Origin: Archegozetes longisetosus
Lineage: Eukaryota; Arthropoda; Arachnida; Sarcoptiformes; Trhypochthoniidae
Direction of reading: 5' to 3'
Length of the DNA stretch: 64,000 nucleotides
Assembly: GCA_018873245.2 (NCBI GenBank)
Contig: JAEMBT020000006.1
Span: 14,586,387-14,650,386, forward strand
Shown here: piece after piece, positions 48,947 to 62,162 of the stretch
How positions within the stretch are numbered: position 1 is the first letter of the stretch
How the letters are laid out: every line of letters begins with the position of its first letter
Program-made: the position numbers and the translations under genes
The notes under the pieces: generated by a model
The model's database searches: none
What the model was told of the DNA's origin: nothing
The model's input: the letters and a program-made list of their open reading frames with translations, nothing else

Positions 48947-51556
48947 TTAAAACTTTATTGAGCCCTCAATTTTGTGGTTACTTTTTCTAACTCTCCAACA
49001 CTTTCGAAAGCATTCCTGTGAAGTCAGAAATGAATTATTTCTAACATGCGAACAATAATCTTGGTAAAAATAACATTTCTGATCATTCGCACTATAAGAC
49101 CATCTTTTTGTAAGCTTTTGATTCTTACAATCATTTACAACATAAATAGGATCCAAACAATAAGAAGGCTGTTCTAAAGTCCACCACTTATTAGTCGACA
49201 CTATATCATCAGTTAATTGATTGATATTAAGTAATTTTGCTCTCAGTAGGAATTCAGGGCTTTTGGTCTGTTTCCAATCAATTTTTCTAATAGGATCTCT
49301 TCTACCAACAGATTCTTTGAGTCTACCAGTAGTCCAGTGAATAGTTTTGGGATTTTTAACATTCCTGTTCTTCTGCCTAGTTTTAGCGCTATTTTTATTC
49401 TTCGACTTCTTAATTAAGGGTCTATTATATTGCTGTCTGGATATCAATCTTCTATTATTTATTCGCATACGTGATGGATTGCGGGTCGGAATCGTGTGCT
49501 TAAGCGATCGATTCATTGTTATAATTAAATGCATTTTTAGTGGACTGAGAGTTGTATCAAATGGAAAATAAATTTTATGTCTATTAAAGTCATGATTTTC
49601 AATATCAATAAATTTATTTTTCTTCCTGTTGTCTTCAATAGATTTCGGAAACTTACTGTTAGTTTTATTGTTATTCTTCACCAGAATTTTAAGAAGTCTA
49701 GTATTTGTTCTTTTGTTGTTATTCCGAGTTTTCGGATTTCTATTTGTAGACTTATTTTTATTTGTTTGATTTCGATTTTTTGTTCTTTTACTATCAGTTC
49801 TAAGTCTCGTAATTTTTCCGTTATTTCGTTTGTTATTGACTTGGTTTTTAAGCTTATGACTGCAAGTCTTAATATTTTTCTGGGAAATCACTGCACTTTT
49901 ATTGATTAACTTATTGTTGTCATTGATATTGATTATAGTTGTCTTATTAGCAATATTTTGACTGATTTTATTGATTACTTGTTTCTCTTGCCTCAACTCC
50001 AGTGGACCAAACACTTCAAGCGAATCTGAATCACCGGCTGTCAAGTCTTTCAGGCCTTTATCCTCAAAAGAGACGCGTCCTATTTGTGCGCCATGTGTTG
50101 TATAAATTTTAGGAAAAGATCTATATCTTGGATCAGCTTTTTCCTCCTCAATGTCCGCCTTCTCAGCTGAGTCTGAATTTACAGCCTCAACACCGGTTTC
50201 TTGTTTCCCTAAAAACAGAGCCTTAATTATAAATGAGTTATCACTTTGAGAGAGACTTCAGAGCTGATTCTCTTCTAGTATTGTTGCAAATCACGCTCAT
50301 ATCAAAGTCTAAACAACAATATAGATTTACGCTAATACTCTCACTTTTAATAGTAAAAATATTGTTTTGTGAGCATGTCCTGCAACAATACTGGAACCAA
50401 ACCAGGACCAAAACTGTAAATTTTATCACAATTTACCAAAATTTTCGTTTGAGTAGTATTCCGGGTACGTAGGTGGAACAAATGGTGAACGAATATTATT
50501 TTGAAGATTATAACTTGGCATAAAAGGTGCAAATCCATACAAATACCTATCATAAGTATAGCTATAAGGATAAGGGATTTGAGGTAGAAAATAATTACGA
50601 ATGCTTGTATTTTCTGGCTTCATAGTAGTTGTGGTAATGGTCAAAATCATTTTTTCGATTTCAGTATAATTAAAAATATTTTCACCATCAAAACGTGGTG
50701 GAGATGTTATGTCGTCATTTTTATCACTCAATAAATACTTATATCTTTCTTCAAGTGAACCCTTATCTGCCGCGAATTCAGGCTTTTGTATAAAAATAAA
50801 CTGTTGGTCAGGTACTAATGTTGTCGGATATTCATCACTGTGATGTGACGGGTGATAGTATGGATCGAGTGGTCCTTCATCTGGATCATGAATCATGATT
50901 TCGGGTGGCTCTCGAAATATCGGAATTCCAGGCATCGCTGGGATTATACCATGAACTGAATCATTTATTGGAGTGCTTTCTTGTGCGTTCAAGTAAGTTA
51001 ATGTTGCCTCTGATGTTATCGTTCCCTCAGTTGTTTCTAAGGTGTTAGTCAAATTATTAATTAATTCATCAGTTATTCCAGTTGTTATTCCTGTTGTGTT
51101 TTCATTAATTATTTCAGAAGTTATTTCAGAAGTTATTTCAAAAATTGTCTTAGAAGTTGTTCTAGTAATTATTTTAGTGGTTATTTCTGCGGGCCTTCCG
51201 GTAGATTTTTCAGTAGTAATTTCGTAAGTGATAGGCCCATAATATGAATCTGTCTTAAGAATTGGTTGCAAACCAGTTTCATTCTTTCGAATGATCACAT
51301 GATTTTTCGATGCAAGTTGTTTAAGTTTACTATAGATATCAAACATAACACTGTAAGAGTATAACTCAGTTTGTGGTTCAGTCTGATTTTCGCCTAATAG
51401 AAAAAATTTGTTTTAATCCAAAAAATTAGAAAATATCAGAATTTATTTATTTAAAATGGGTTGGACTTTCATTTAAATAGATAAACATTAAGTTGACTTA
51501 CTTTTTATGCAGCGAATGGTTATTAACAAAATACTTAATTTCAATACGCATTTCAT
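48947..51556 (-). CDS. Secreted protein with long low-complexity stalk and C-terminal Kunitz domain
   Basis: Exons 51556-51502, 51393-50437 and 50208-48947 join in phase (1, 1) into 2274 bases, 757 residues. Exon 1 is a signal peptide (MKCVLKLSILLITIRC). Exon 2 encodes threonine/glutamate-rich ITSEITSEI-like repeats, then proline/tyrosine-rich text (PYPYSYTYDRYLY). Exon 3 encodes an asparagine/lysine/arginine-rich, strongly basic region. The last 70 residues contain a Kunitz/BPTI domain with six cysteines in spacing 9-17-6-13-3 and RWSYSANDQKC, YCSHVRNNSF as landmarks; the canonical spacing is near 8-15-7-12-3. Lysine follows the second cysteine, the usual P1 site, which would suit a trypsin-like protease, but the canonical GPC is NDC here. 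Inhibition is an inference; a matrix or cuticle role is also possible. Confidence 0.8.
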
Positions 51557-54500
51557 TTCGGCATAAATATTAAAGACAATTATATTTTGCATAATATTTC
51601 ATTTGAAAAAGTATAGTTTGACATTTAATTTGAATATGTTAATCGGTGTTGCCTTTAATTTTGGATGAGTTCTTTTACTATCGAAATATTGTGTCTCATT
51701 AACTGAACATGTAATTTAATTAGGAGTGAAATTTCAAGACTTCCTCTTTCCATATAATAGACAAGAAACGCTACCGTATACCCAGAACCCTCTTGAGGCT
51801 CAGCTGACACTTACAAGACAGTTGAAGCACAATGAAATATTCAATGAAAACCCTGAGAATAGCAAACACTCATATCCCAGAATATCTGAGTGCTAGACAA
51901 AGTACCCTAAAGTGTCAGATTGACCCTCAAATAGCTTACGCTTAAGGATCTACTTTTAGCATTGTCTTCGTATATGGTAGTTAGGCTTAAATAGCCTTTA
52001 TAAACATAAAATCAATTTGGGTTTCAATGTGTCTCAAAGTTATCATATTTTATCGCGAGTTTTAATCTCTCAAATTTTGTTATGGCAATCATGAGGCAAA
52101 GTTTGATATAAAAGCAAATGTGGTCATCAGTGATAACGAGATTGAAGAATCACTAAAAGTCACTCATTTTTAGCAGCATTATTGTCTACTACAAACAGAT
52201 TTGTTCACTTCGTATTTGTTGAATTACTTCATTAGTTTTGAAGTTTTATCCTGTAAATATTAAAATACTTTACTAGACTTTAGTTTTAAATATATATAGT
52301 CTAATCGATAGCACGATTAAAGAGTTTTTCTTTATTTCTTAAATTATATCAGTAGAGAGTATTCCGAGTTTTAGACCATGGCCTAAAACACCATTCTAAA
52401 GGTATTACTTAAATCTTGAGTTGAATATAACTTATTTGTGAAGCATCAACTAATATAAGTATTACTTTAGACCACATCCACAAAACATCTTCAATCAATG
52501 ATAAATTACAATATAGATTAAACTTTACCAACATAAATATAGATTATTGGAAGGAATAACCGATAAGTCTAAGTATCTTCTAATGACTTCTAAGTAAGTA
52601 TTTATTACGATTCTTCTATTTCCATGAGACCATTCATGTCAACAACTTTTTTCTATGTGCTTTTATTTTGATCATCTCCAGAAATGGATTAGACATCAAA
52701 TGATGTTGAATAACTCTCGTTATATGTTATGTATGATTACTAGCATTACACTAGAATTAGATATATCACATAATATATATTGATTGTTTAGCATATTTGT
52801 TCACTCTAGCACTGCGTCATGTTTATATCAGTTGCTTTTTAAACAAAAGTTTACCACTCATAATGTAACTTTACATTTTCTTCATACTCCTATCTACTTT
52901 AATTCATTGCTAGGTTCTAAAAGATTTTAACATTTTAGTCAAAATAGTTTTGAAATTGAACAAATTGCTACAATGACGTGCTAAGTAACTAATTCTATAG
53001 CATATCAATTAGCATGTTATTGCAACAGTCCACGAATAATTACAGTATACAAATCCAACAAATTATTCAAAGAAACTCATATAAACATATATTCAATTAA
53101 CTCAATGGTATATAGAGTTTTATCAATTGTATTACAATAACTTGTGTTAATCGTGCCAAGCATTTTTATTATAAAAAAAACAAGAAATATATCTATCAAA
53201 AGAGTATACGACATTGATTTTTCTAAATTCTGACTGACTGAATGCAACATTATTTAAGAATCAGTCAAATACAACCTGAGGCAGTGCACTAGTTTATGAG
53301 ACAATATTATTAGAGCTCAGGGGCTTAAATAAGTTTGAGTAAACAAATATATATATATTGCAACTTATTTCAAATAAACTCTTCATCCAAAAATCAATTT
53401 AAAGAATCGTACAGATCATTTTGGAAAAAACTCCCTCAAACATTTCACAAAGGTTACAGCCCCAAAATTGTATAATTTTACCATTTTTTCCATTTATTGT
53501 TCTTTTTATCTTATACTTAATTCTACGTATGCAAACATTTTTACTTTTATAGAAGAACAACGAGCTATTTAGAAATTGAATAAATCGATATTCGCAAAGC
53601 AGCCAGAAATGTTATTTTGGGAATAAATCAAATATTGTAATGTCACTGATTTTATGGCTCAGTGTATTTCATCGTTCACTGAAATTTTTTTCATCAAATG
53701 AATGAAACAGTGAGATACAGGTTTGCTAAATCCCAGGAGTAGAATATGAAACAAAGTATTATTTCAAAATAGATACATTTCACCCTCACTTCACATTTCT
53801 ATAACTAAAAGATGATAACCGGTATCTGTTGATCAATTATAAGTATTTATGAGTTCATAATTATACTTAAAGTTGGTATCAGTTAAGAAAAAAATTACAA
53901 AATTTCAGGAAAATTCGTTCAAAGCAGAATATATACCGTAATGAAAGTGCATTATTAGCCTTTTCAAGTTACCATTGACCGTATTATAGGTGAGGTGTTG
54001 TCATTAAGCATCTGACAAGAGCAAAAAATTAGAAAATACGAGTTATGTATTTTGTTCGTCTTTCCCATACTAGTGTCAATCAATTTTAGGTGTCATACAT
54101 CATACTAGTCTTATTTATCGAATCACATGCTTGCTTATCTCGTTGCTTAGCGTTCTATCATTTTCTTAGATTCTCTGCAATTTATGGATTAAATAAGGCT
54201 TTAGATGCTATCAGGAATTTATTACAATTTCCTTGTGAGCAGTTCTGTCACTTTTTATAAGTGTTAGGCCAAAATTTAAGATCTTTTTTATATTTTAATC
54301 TTCGAAAATATTCCATAACATTGTTTTCATGGGTTATAGAAAGAAAAGCTGATAGTATTCTGTTTTTGACGATTTTAGAAGACTATTTACGATCAAACAT
54401 TTTCGTGGTTCTTCACAGTTTTTGTCTTTAAATCATGCAAAAGTATGAGTAAATTGGATTTGAGCAGAATAGGAAATGTTAAACATGCTTCTAACACATG

Positions 54501-54931
54501 CAAATATGTGTTGACTGCAGACGAGTAAACATCTAATAGAAAATTTTCAATTTAATTAGGATTATCAATGTTTTAATAAAGTTGAATGCCTTGTACTGTT
54601 ACCCTAGGCCATTTGTTAAACAGTAAACATTAAATTATAAATAAAACTTGTGCTTCACTACAATGAGAGATACGATTTATTGGATAGCTTTGCATTTGAC
54701 TAATTACACGCAAATGAGTACTCTTTCTATACTGTTGTACAACGCATATTTGATTAGGTTTTATGAGAATGCTTCAGACTTGGTTATAAATCAAGTACTT
54801 TTCATAAGATTAATGCTATAATTTGACTAATAAATAATTAGATAATACTAAGAATAACATTAAATAATCAGAAAGGATTATAAATTAAAAACATTTCAAT
54901 CTAGAATTAAGTAAACTTTTAAATAATTGAT
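51557..54931. other. Intergenic, nothing recognised
   Basis: About 3.4 kb of AT-rich DNA upstream of the Kunitz gene and downstream of the ABCA gene. A short (AT)n run lies near 53350. No gene supported. Confidence 0.4.
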
Positions 54932-57900
54932 TTATCGCTGACTCCTAGCGAAGGCTAAAAATATTTGTTCAAGAGTTGTGTCACTAATTATATAGTCTTC
55001 TAAATAGTATTTAGCTTTGATATCTTCCATAACACGGAACATATGTGACCATAAAACTGATGTATCAGGAATGTGATAATGAAGAAGGCATTGATGCACA
55101 TCTTTGAGTACAGCACACGGTATCTGTTGCTTGAAATAAGTTTGAATATCTGCCATATATGCTGATTGTGCGACTAAATTGTATAGAAAATAGAAAAATA
55201 TTAAATATCGTTCAGTACGAAACTCGGTTCTAGCTCATTTCTGACTAACTTATTGTTGTAGGTCATGTATACTAACGAGAATAATAATAACGAGTATATT
55301 TTATTTAATGGTTATTCCTTATTAAGATAAATTTATCCTAAATAATCTAAATCTAAACGAGATTTACAAAAATGTTTAGATAGGAATTGAAACGGGTTAA
55401 AAAATAAAATCAAACCTAAATCTTGTTTAAGTTTTGCCATAACGGTGAATCCTTGACCGAACTTGGACCTCAAATGTTGAACTGAACCCATACACTTGAA
55501 CTCTCCGTTAACCATGATCGCAATCCTAGAACAGAGAGCTTCGCACTCTTCCATGGAATGAGATGTAAGGATGATAGCCGACTGATAACTCTCTTTCATG
55601 TGAACCAAAGTCGACCAAATCTTTCTTCTGGCTGACGGATCGACTCCAGAAGTCGGTTCATCCAAGAATATAACAGGAGGTGCAGCACATAAGGCAATAG
55701 CGAGTGATAGTTTCCTACGATTTCCTCCGCTATAAGTCTCAGTACACTTATCAACGTGTTTTCCCAAGTCAACCATTTCTACCAACTCTCTGACATAATT
55801 ACCAATCATAGCTTCAGGCATTCCTCTAAGTCTAGCGAATAGATATAAAGTCTCTCTACCAGTGATTTTGTTGAGAAGTGCATCGAATTGTGGGCAATAA
55901 CCGATCTGTTTCTGAAAGCCTTTCAAACTATTCCTCAAATCCAAGTAATCAATCCATGCGTTGCCTTCAGAGACAGTTTCATCTCCGGTCAACATTCGGA
56001 ATGTTGTTGTCTTTCCAGCACCATTGACCCCAAGAAGTCCAAAACATTCTTCTTTATGAACTCCAAAAGACAAGCGATTGACTGCTTGTATAGGAATCAA
56101 TTTACCAAATCTTTTGGTCAAATCTTTTACAACAATAGCGTCTTCATGTAAGGCTCTTCTATTATACAGGTCTTCTATTCTTCGTTTCTCTTCCAAGACA
56201 TCCATGTCTTCTTGTCTTACACTTTGCATCCACTGTCCAGTCATCACATCAAAGACTAATCCATTATTATTTTGAGCTAAATTCTGGTTCTTAGGTTTAG
56301 TCCATGAGTCAAAGAAATATAATATTCGCTCGAAGTTTCCTTCAATTAACCACAAAATAAGCAGATAAACAAAGCCAGAAATTATCAAAAATGTAAACTC
56401 AATCGCGACACCTATAAGAAAGTAGACACAAGGACATTTTAATTAGAATTAATTTTGTCAATCTATTCATACCATCGGTTCCCCATCGAAGAGGATTCTT
56501 TTCATTAAAGCATCCATTATTCTGTTTGCATTTGTTTTGACAACAGCCCCAAAGAGGGTTATCTTTTTTTACAATTTTACACATTGCTTCCAGAAACTCG
56601 GGTAAAATCTTATTGCAGGCGCTCTGATATGAGCCTACTTTGTATAACTTTTGAATACCGAAACTCATCGAAAAGACCGGCAAAAAACGACAAATAATTA
56701 AAATTGCATCGAGTGTTGAACTTGACATAAAATCTTCATTAAATGTGTTTATTAATAAATCACAAACTCCTAACGGTAGTATTAAAACAATACCAGATAT
56801 TAAATATACGATTACTAGAACTGCAAAACCAGATGAAGGCTTCTTAAGACGAAGTGATACGATATATGCCAATGGTATTGATGCGAAACCGAAAAGGAAT
56901 AGCATAAAGAATAGTCCAGTACCCGTACCGCCTTTCGAAAGAGTTTAAGTTTTTAAGGATTTTCTCCATTGAAAACTAAACTTTTTCGGCTTTAGTTATT
57001 TTTGACCCCTATATTGTTGTAAATCTTGCTCAATAAAATATTGTATAGGTAGCATTCAATCAATGTATACTATAAAGGAAAAAAGTCTTTGTCAACTGAG
57101 TGCTTAAAAATGATGATAACCAATACAAGATACACAGAATAGGGGAAACATTTAATAAACTATGAATGGAAAAGTTTTTGTTATAAGGTTATACTTGTCA
57201 TAAGTAATGATTCAAAATCGCAAAGTATTAAACTTCCTGTTTAGCTTTACCACTTGTTCAAAATCACACTTACAATGATGATGAGACACAAACCCAGACT
57301 TTGACTCAGACTAATAAACTTTTGAAACCTAATGGTGCACCTCTAAATATTAAAGTGATTCCTCTATATTTAGTACCCAAAAACTTGGTTTAATAAACAC
57401 TTTTTTCCTTATAGTATCCATTTCAACTTGATTTACAACAACTATAGAGTTGAAATGAATAAAGCCTTTTCTCATACCTTGTCCTAGAAATATATGATTC
57501 CAATCAAATATAGCGAAGACAATAAATATGAAAATACAAGCAATCAAATGGTTAAGCATGTCGAATGCAAAGCTAGCGCCCCAGAAAATAAGCGGTGATA
57601 TGCCGTTCATTAATTGTAATAATTTTGCGTTTGATACACGTTCATGTATTGGAAACAAGACATAAGATGCACCAATGAATGGGACAGTTATGGGAACCAG
57701 TAACAGACATGATATAATAAGTCCTATAAGAACGACTGTTATCGCTTCTATAGAATTGTTTTGTGGTACCGGATGATTGAATACTGTTATTGAAACGTCC
57801 GCATTTGGAAACAATAATCGAAGAAGTGATTCGTACAAGAAGTTTATGGAAGGCGGCAGAGAGTGATAAGCTTCGTTGTTGAACCATGGAATCAGCCAGA

Positions 57901-60900
57901 GACCTGAATCAGTTTTGTTAATTTGAGCTCCAACTAAATAGTTCTTAATATAACTGTTTATGTCGTTGCCTTTCGACCCTTCGAGACACCAGTTGTTTGG
58001 ATCCACTTTTGGGGTGAAAAATGAAATTAAATTGAATTTATGTAATATTGAGAACTACGATATTATGATTGCTATTACTTATAGTACTTCAGTTTCTTAA
58101 GAGCAATTTTACTTACTATTAATTACTTCAGTATTCATTCCTTGATTTTTAGCAAAAGTCTTGTAGTATTCATTAAACTTAGAATAATCTCCAGAGTCCG
58201 GGAGTTTAGGATTAAGAAATCCTTCAGTCTCTCCATACATATTAAGGTTCAGCTCGAGTGGTTGAACAGCTTCGCCAAAACTTTTCTTTATATAATAATC
58301 GACGAGTAAAATACACATAAATAGTATTGCTGGTAGTAATGATTGCAATATAATCATTGGCCAATATCTCTTTGCGTAGTGCAATCTTTTCAGAAATAAA
58401 GCCCAAAACTGTTGTAAATTTAATTTTTCTCCAAAATTCTTAGGCATTGAATGAATCAAACTTTCTCTTGATCTATTGTTTTCAAAACCATTGACAGATT
58501 TTGAGAATAATTCATTGTCATTGCACTCGTTGCCAACTCTGAGGAAAACATCTTCCATAGTAGTGACTGTTAGACCGCAAGAATTTATTCCTAACTTAGT
58601 ACTTCTTCGCTCTAATTCATCAAAAAGTGTGGCCAATGATGCGCTCACACCTTGATCTTGATTTTGAGTGTTTCCTTCATTTCCGAGCGAATAAATAATT
58701 TCAGTATTGATTTCACTTTTGATTTCTGCGTTTGGCATAAAGTTTCTGACGGTTTCCAGAACAGTTTGACTATTGAAGTACTGATTCTTGGAAATTCTCA
58801 AGTGATATCCAGCACCAAACATTCTTTTCAGAAACATAGGAGTTCCGCAACATTTGACAAGTCCTTCGTTCATTATTGCAATCCTGTCACCTAATACCTA
58901 ATAATACAAATAATCAGTTGGTTTCTTGAAAATAAATATTCCAACTTTTCGTTAGTGATAAAGCTTTAAAATTAACAAAATCAAAAAATAAACTAAAGAT
59001 AAAATTGACAAACATCGAAAGATATTCAAATGATAACGGACTTGCATAGTATTTCATTAAGAAGCTATCTATTATTTGTTAAACGATAATAGAAAAATTT
59101 GAAGGTTAGAAGCAAATTAATAACTTATGAACACTATTATGATCTGGGAATGACTCACATCTGCCTCTTCCATATAGTGAGTGGTCAATAATATGGTTCT
59201 TTGAGATCTAATACTTTGTAAAACATCCCATATATGTCTTCTGGCCTCTGGATCCATACCACTAGTCGGCTCATCCAGAATCAAAATCTTAGAGTTTGCG
59301 ATCATAGCTATACCTAAAGATAGCTTTCTTTTCATACCTCCAGAAAGTTGTGAAGACATAGTATATTTCTTATCAGTTAAAGAAACCAATTGTAGAATTT
59401 TTAAAATTTCATTGTCAACATCACTCCACGGATGATCTTTTAGTATTGCATACAATTTCAAGTGTTCATAAACATTAAGTTCATTATAAAGAATATTTTC
59501 CTGTGGACACAAAGCCATACTTCTTCGCGCGTCCTTAGTCTGAGTTCTGATATCATAGCCATCAACATAAGCTGTTCCATTACTAGGCGGAAAAATTCCC
59601 GTTATCATATTCATAGTCGTTGTCTTTCCAGCCCCGTTATGTCCTAATAATACAGTTATTTGTCCGCTAAACATGTTTAATGAAACGTCATTCACAGCTT
59701 GTTTTTTATCGAAAACTTTTCTCAGATGTTGGCATGAAATGCCAACTCTCATATCTCTAGGTTCGGGCTCAAAATAGTCTGGGTTATAGTTTGATGAATC
59801 CTCTGCTTCCATCTTTGAATAGGATTTCTTACTTCTCTTGCTCGACATCCAATATGATGGTAAGAATAGGAAATAGACTGGTTTTGGTATTCCGTATTGA
59901 AACGGCCAAACATTATCGATATACCAAATTAAAAATCCTTGAAAATGGCAAAGTTTACAATTTTTATTGGTTGAGAAAATTTAAGAATTTTATAAGAATA
60001 AAACTTTTAACGATCGATATGGAGAATAAAGACTTTATACCGTAGAAGAAGCACGAAATTAACATCATTAACATAACGAGACCAATAGTGAAATTTCCAA
60101 AGATACTGACGGTAGACTATAAGTTACCCCATTTGGCACCATATCCATAATTTTCGCACTGTCCCATCAAAACTAAAGCCCATTCAAGCCCCATATTTGG
60201 TAGTAAACAAGATAGTATTCTCCAGCCTTGTGTCGATTCTATATTAATACCTGGTTTATAAGTTGGACTCAAGAAAGGCATCGGTAATGAAACAGAAAGA
60301 TTATACAAAATGACAGACACCACAACTGCTATAACCGGTCTATTGAAGACAGTGGTTAATAACATGCAACTGAGCACTGTTGAGGCGCTGAATAATAACA
60401 TTATGCAAAAGAATAAGAAAGCATTCGCGTGTACGAAACCCGGAATTCCACCCCAACCAACAAAATATAATAGTGTATAAATTGCGCTGTGAATTGTCAT
60501 GACTAAAAATAATTGATGAAATGTGATCCCCAGAAGACCCAGTCAGACATTCCCATCATTCTTAGCATTTCCTTAGCTTTTGCCACTTTCTCATCTGTAA
60601 TTCGTTTGACAATCAATGGACAAAAGCTATATAACCATTGATTAACATCATTGCGACTATATCTTGAAAACTGAAAGTCCCTTAAATTAGATAGAAATAC
60701 AAATTTTAAAAACTTTCGCATCATAGGAAGGTTATTGATTACCAATAGAACTTCCAGAATATATATAACTTGGATATGGGAATCTATGACCACTAACTTT
60801 ATAAACCACAGTATTTTGACGTTTAGATTCCGAAATATAGTTAAGATAAGCTTCATTTAATGCTATCTGAATTCTCGTAAAATCTTGTTCATATGGACTA

Positions 60901-61487
60901 CTACTATCGTAAGGTTCAGCAGTATATTTGACTGGATATAGTCTATCAATGACTGAAGTCAAGGAATAATCACTGATACGTATCGTATACTTCAAACGAA
61001 GGTTACTCTTTTCAAAATTATCCATATTAAAAACAACTCCATATATGTTATAAACATATCCTTGAGCCGCTTCGGACGTAAGACTGGCTGCGAGTAAGGC
61101 TTCACTCGCTAATGGCACGATTTTTACCGAATTATGAGTATCGCTTAAAGACTTCATTATTCCATCAGTCATTGTATTATTTGGAGCATAATATAAAGAT
61201 ACACTAGCTTTGAATAGATTCTTTAATTCATAATTGAATTGTGTTTGATTGTATATTGTTGCGTTCTTATTCCAGCTATGGTTAGAATCAGATGAAGAAT
61301 AGTTCATGCCACGAGTTGCATTTGCCCGCAACCATACAACTATTATACTAAGGACTAATGGAAATATCAATTCAAAAATTGATGAAATATAATGAGTTTT
61401 TCTCATAATCCAACTTTTCCATAATAAAATTGCCAATTGCTTAAAAATAAGCGGTGCCATATTTTCTGCTTGGATACCACTTTTCAC
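54932..61487 (-). CDS. ABCA-family lipid transporter, full-size, exon 2 damaged
   Basis: ABCA proteins move lipids across membranes using ATP. Eight exons: 61487-60743, 60662-60041, 59937-59159, 58897-58117, 58005-57478, 56931-56473, 56411-55416, 55149-54932. All other junctions are GT-AG and in phase. NBD1 (exon 3) has GHNGAGKTT, LSGGMKRKLSLG and LILDEPTSGMD. NBD2 (exon 7) has GVNGAGKTT, YSGGNRRKLSLA, IFLDEPTSGVD and SHSMEE. Exon 1 has the first membrane span and a large extracellular loop. The length would be about 1709 residues, normal for ABCA3-like proteins. Exon 2 has two one-base shifts (near 60613-60626 and 60505-60532) and an in-frame TAG (60117-60119). The shifts add to the two bases needed to restore phase. 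Pseudogene, or assembly error, cannot be settled here. Confidence 0.85.
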
Positions 61488-62162
61488 ATATATTTTAGAT
61501 GTTACGCAAAGTCAATAATTTATCAAATTTTGCTTTCAAAAACCTGATGAAAATTGACACAAGGAAATCTTAATAAGCATAAGATAAATTAAGTTGCTTT
61601 AAACGCCTTTTATAAAAAACAATAATTATTATATATGATTAATGTGACTCACCACTAGGCTATTATAACTCACATATGAAATATATTTTTCAAGGATGCA
61701 AAAGCTTCACTAACAATCACCATAGAATACAGTCAATAACTTATCTCATACTCGATACAGCGTTAGTTTGTCAAAAGTTTCTAGCATATGTTGCAATGAC
61801 TATCAGATATAGTGTAAATTGATATGAGTTATTTAATCAAATGGTATGTGTGTAACTTAACTGAGATAAGGAGTATATTGAGGCCTACCTGTGTAAACAT
61901 TGCGTGTATACAGACAAAATATTATTTATGACTAATTTGTTGAGGCATAAAAGCGTTTCTATTTTTTAAGCCTAAACAGAGACGAATCTACTTAAAAATA
62001 CTTTATGCAATCAAAACTAACTAATTTAAGCTAAAAATTAGTGGTATTTTATTGAAATACTGAATTCTGTCCAACTTAATTTGGTTTGTACACTACTACA
62101 CTGTTCTGCAGCACAGCAAACGTGCTTCATTTCTCTTATGATGAGCTTAGAACGCTCCCAAT
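61488..62162. other. Upstream region of the ABCA gene
   Basis: AT-rich. It should hold the transporter's promoter, but no motif can be assigned. Ends at the boundary of the hAT transposon. Confidence 0.4.

Noticed and set aside
49347..51227. Several plus-strand frames of 60-110 codons
   Set aside because: Antisense shadows of the Kunitz gene exons; the hydrophobic text comes from the complement of Asn/Lys-rich codons.
55888..56275. Plus-strand frames opposite the ABCA second ATPase domain
   Set aside because: Antisense shadows; the minus strand carries all family motifs.
57642..57887. 81-codon minus-strand frame within an ABCA exon
   Set aside because: It is an alternative reading of exon 5, whose real frame encodes membrane spans.
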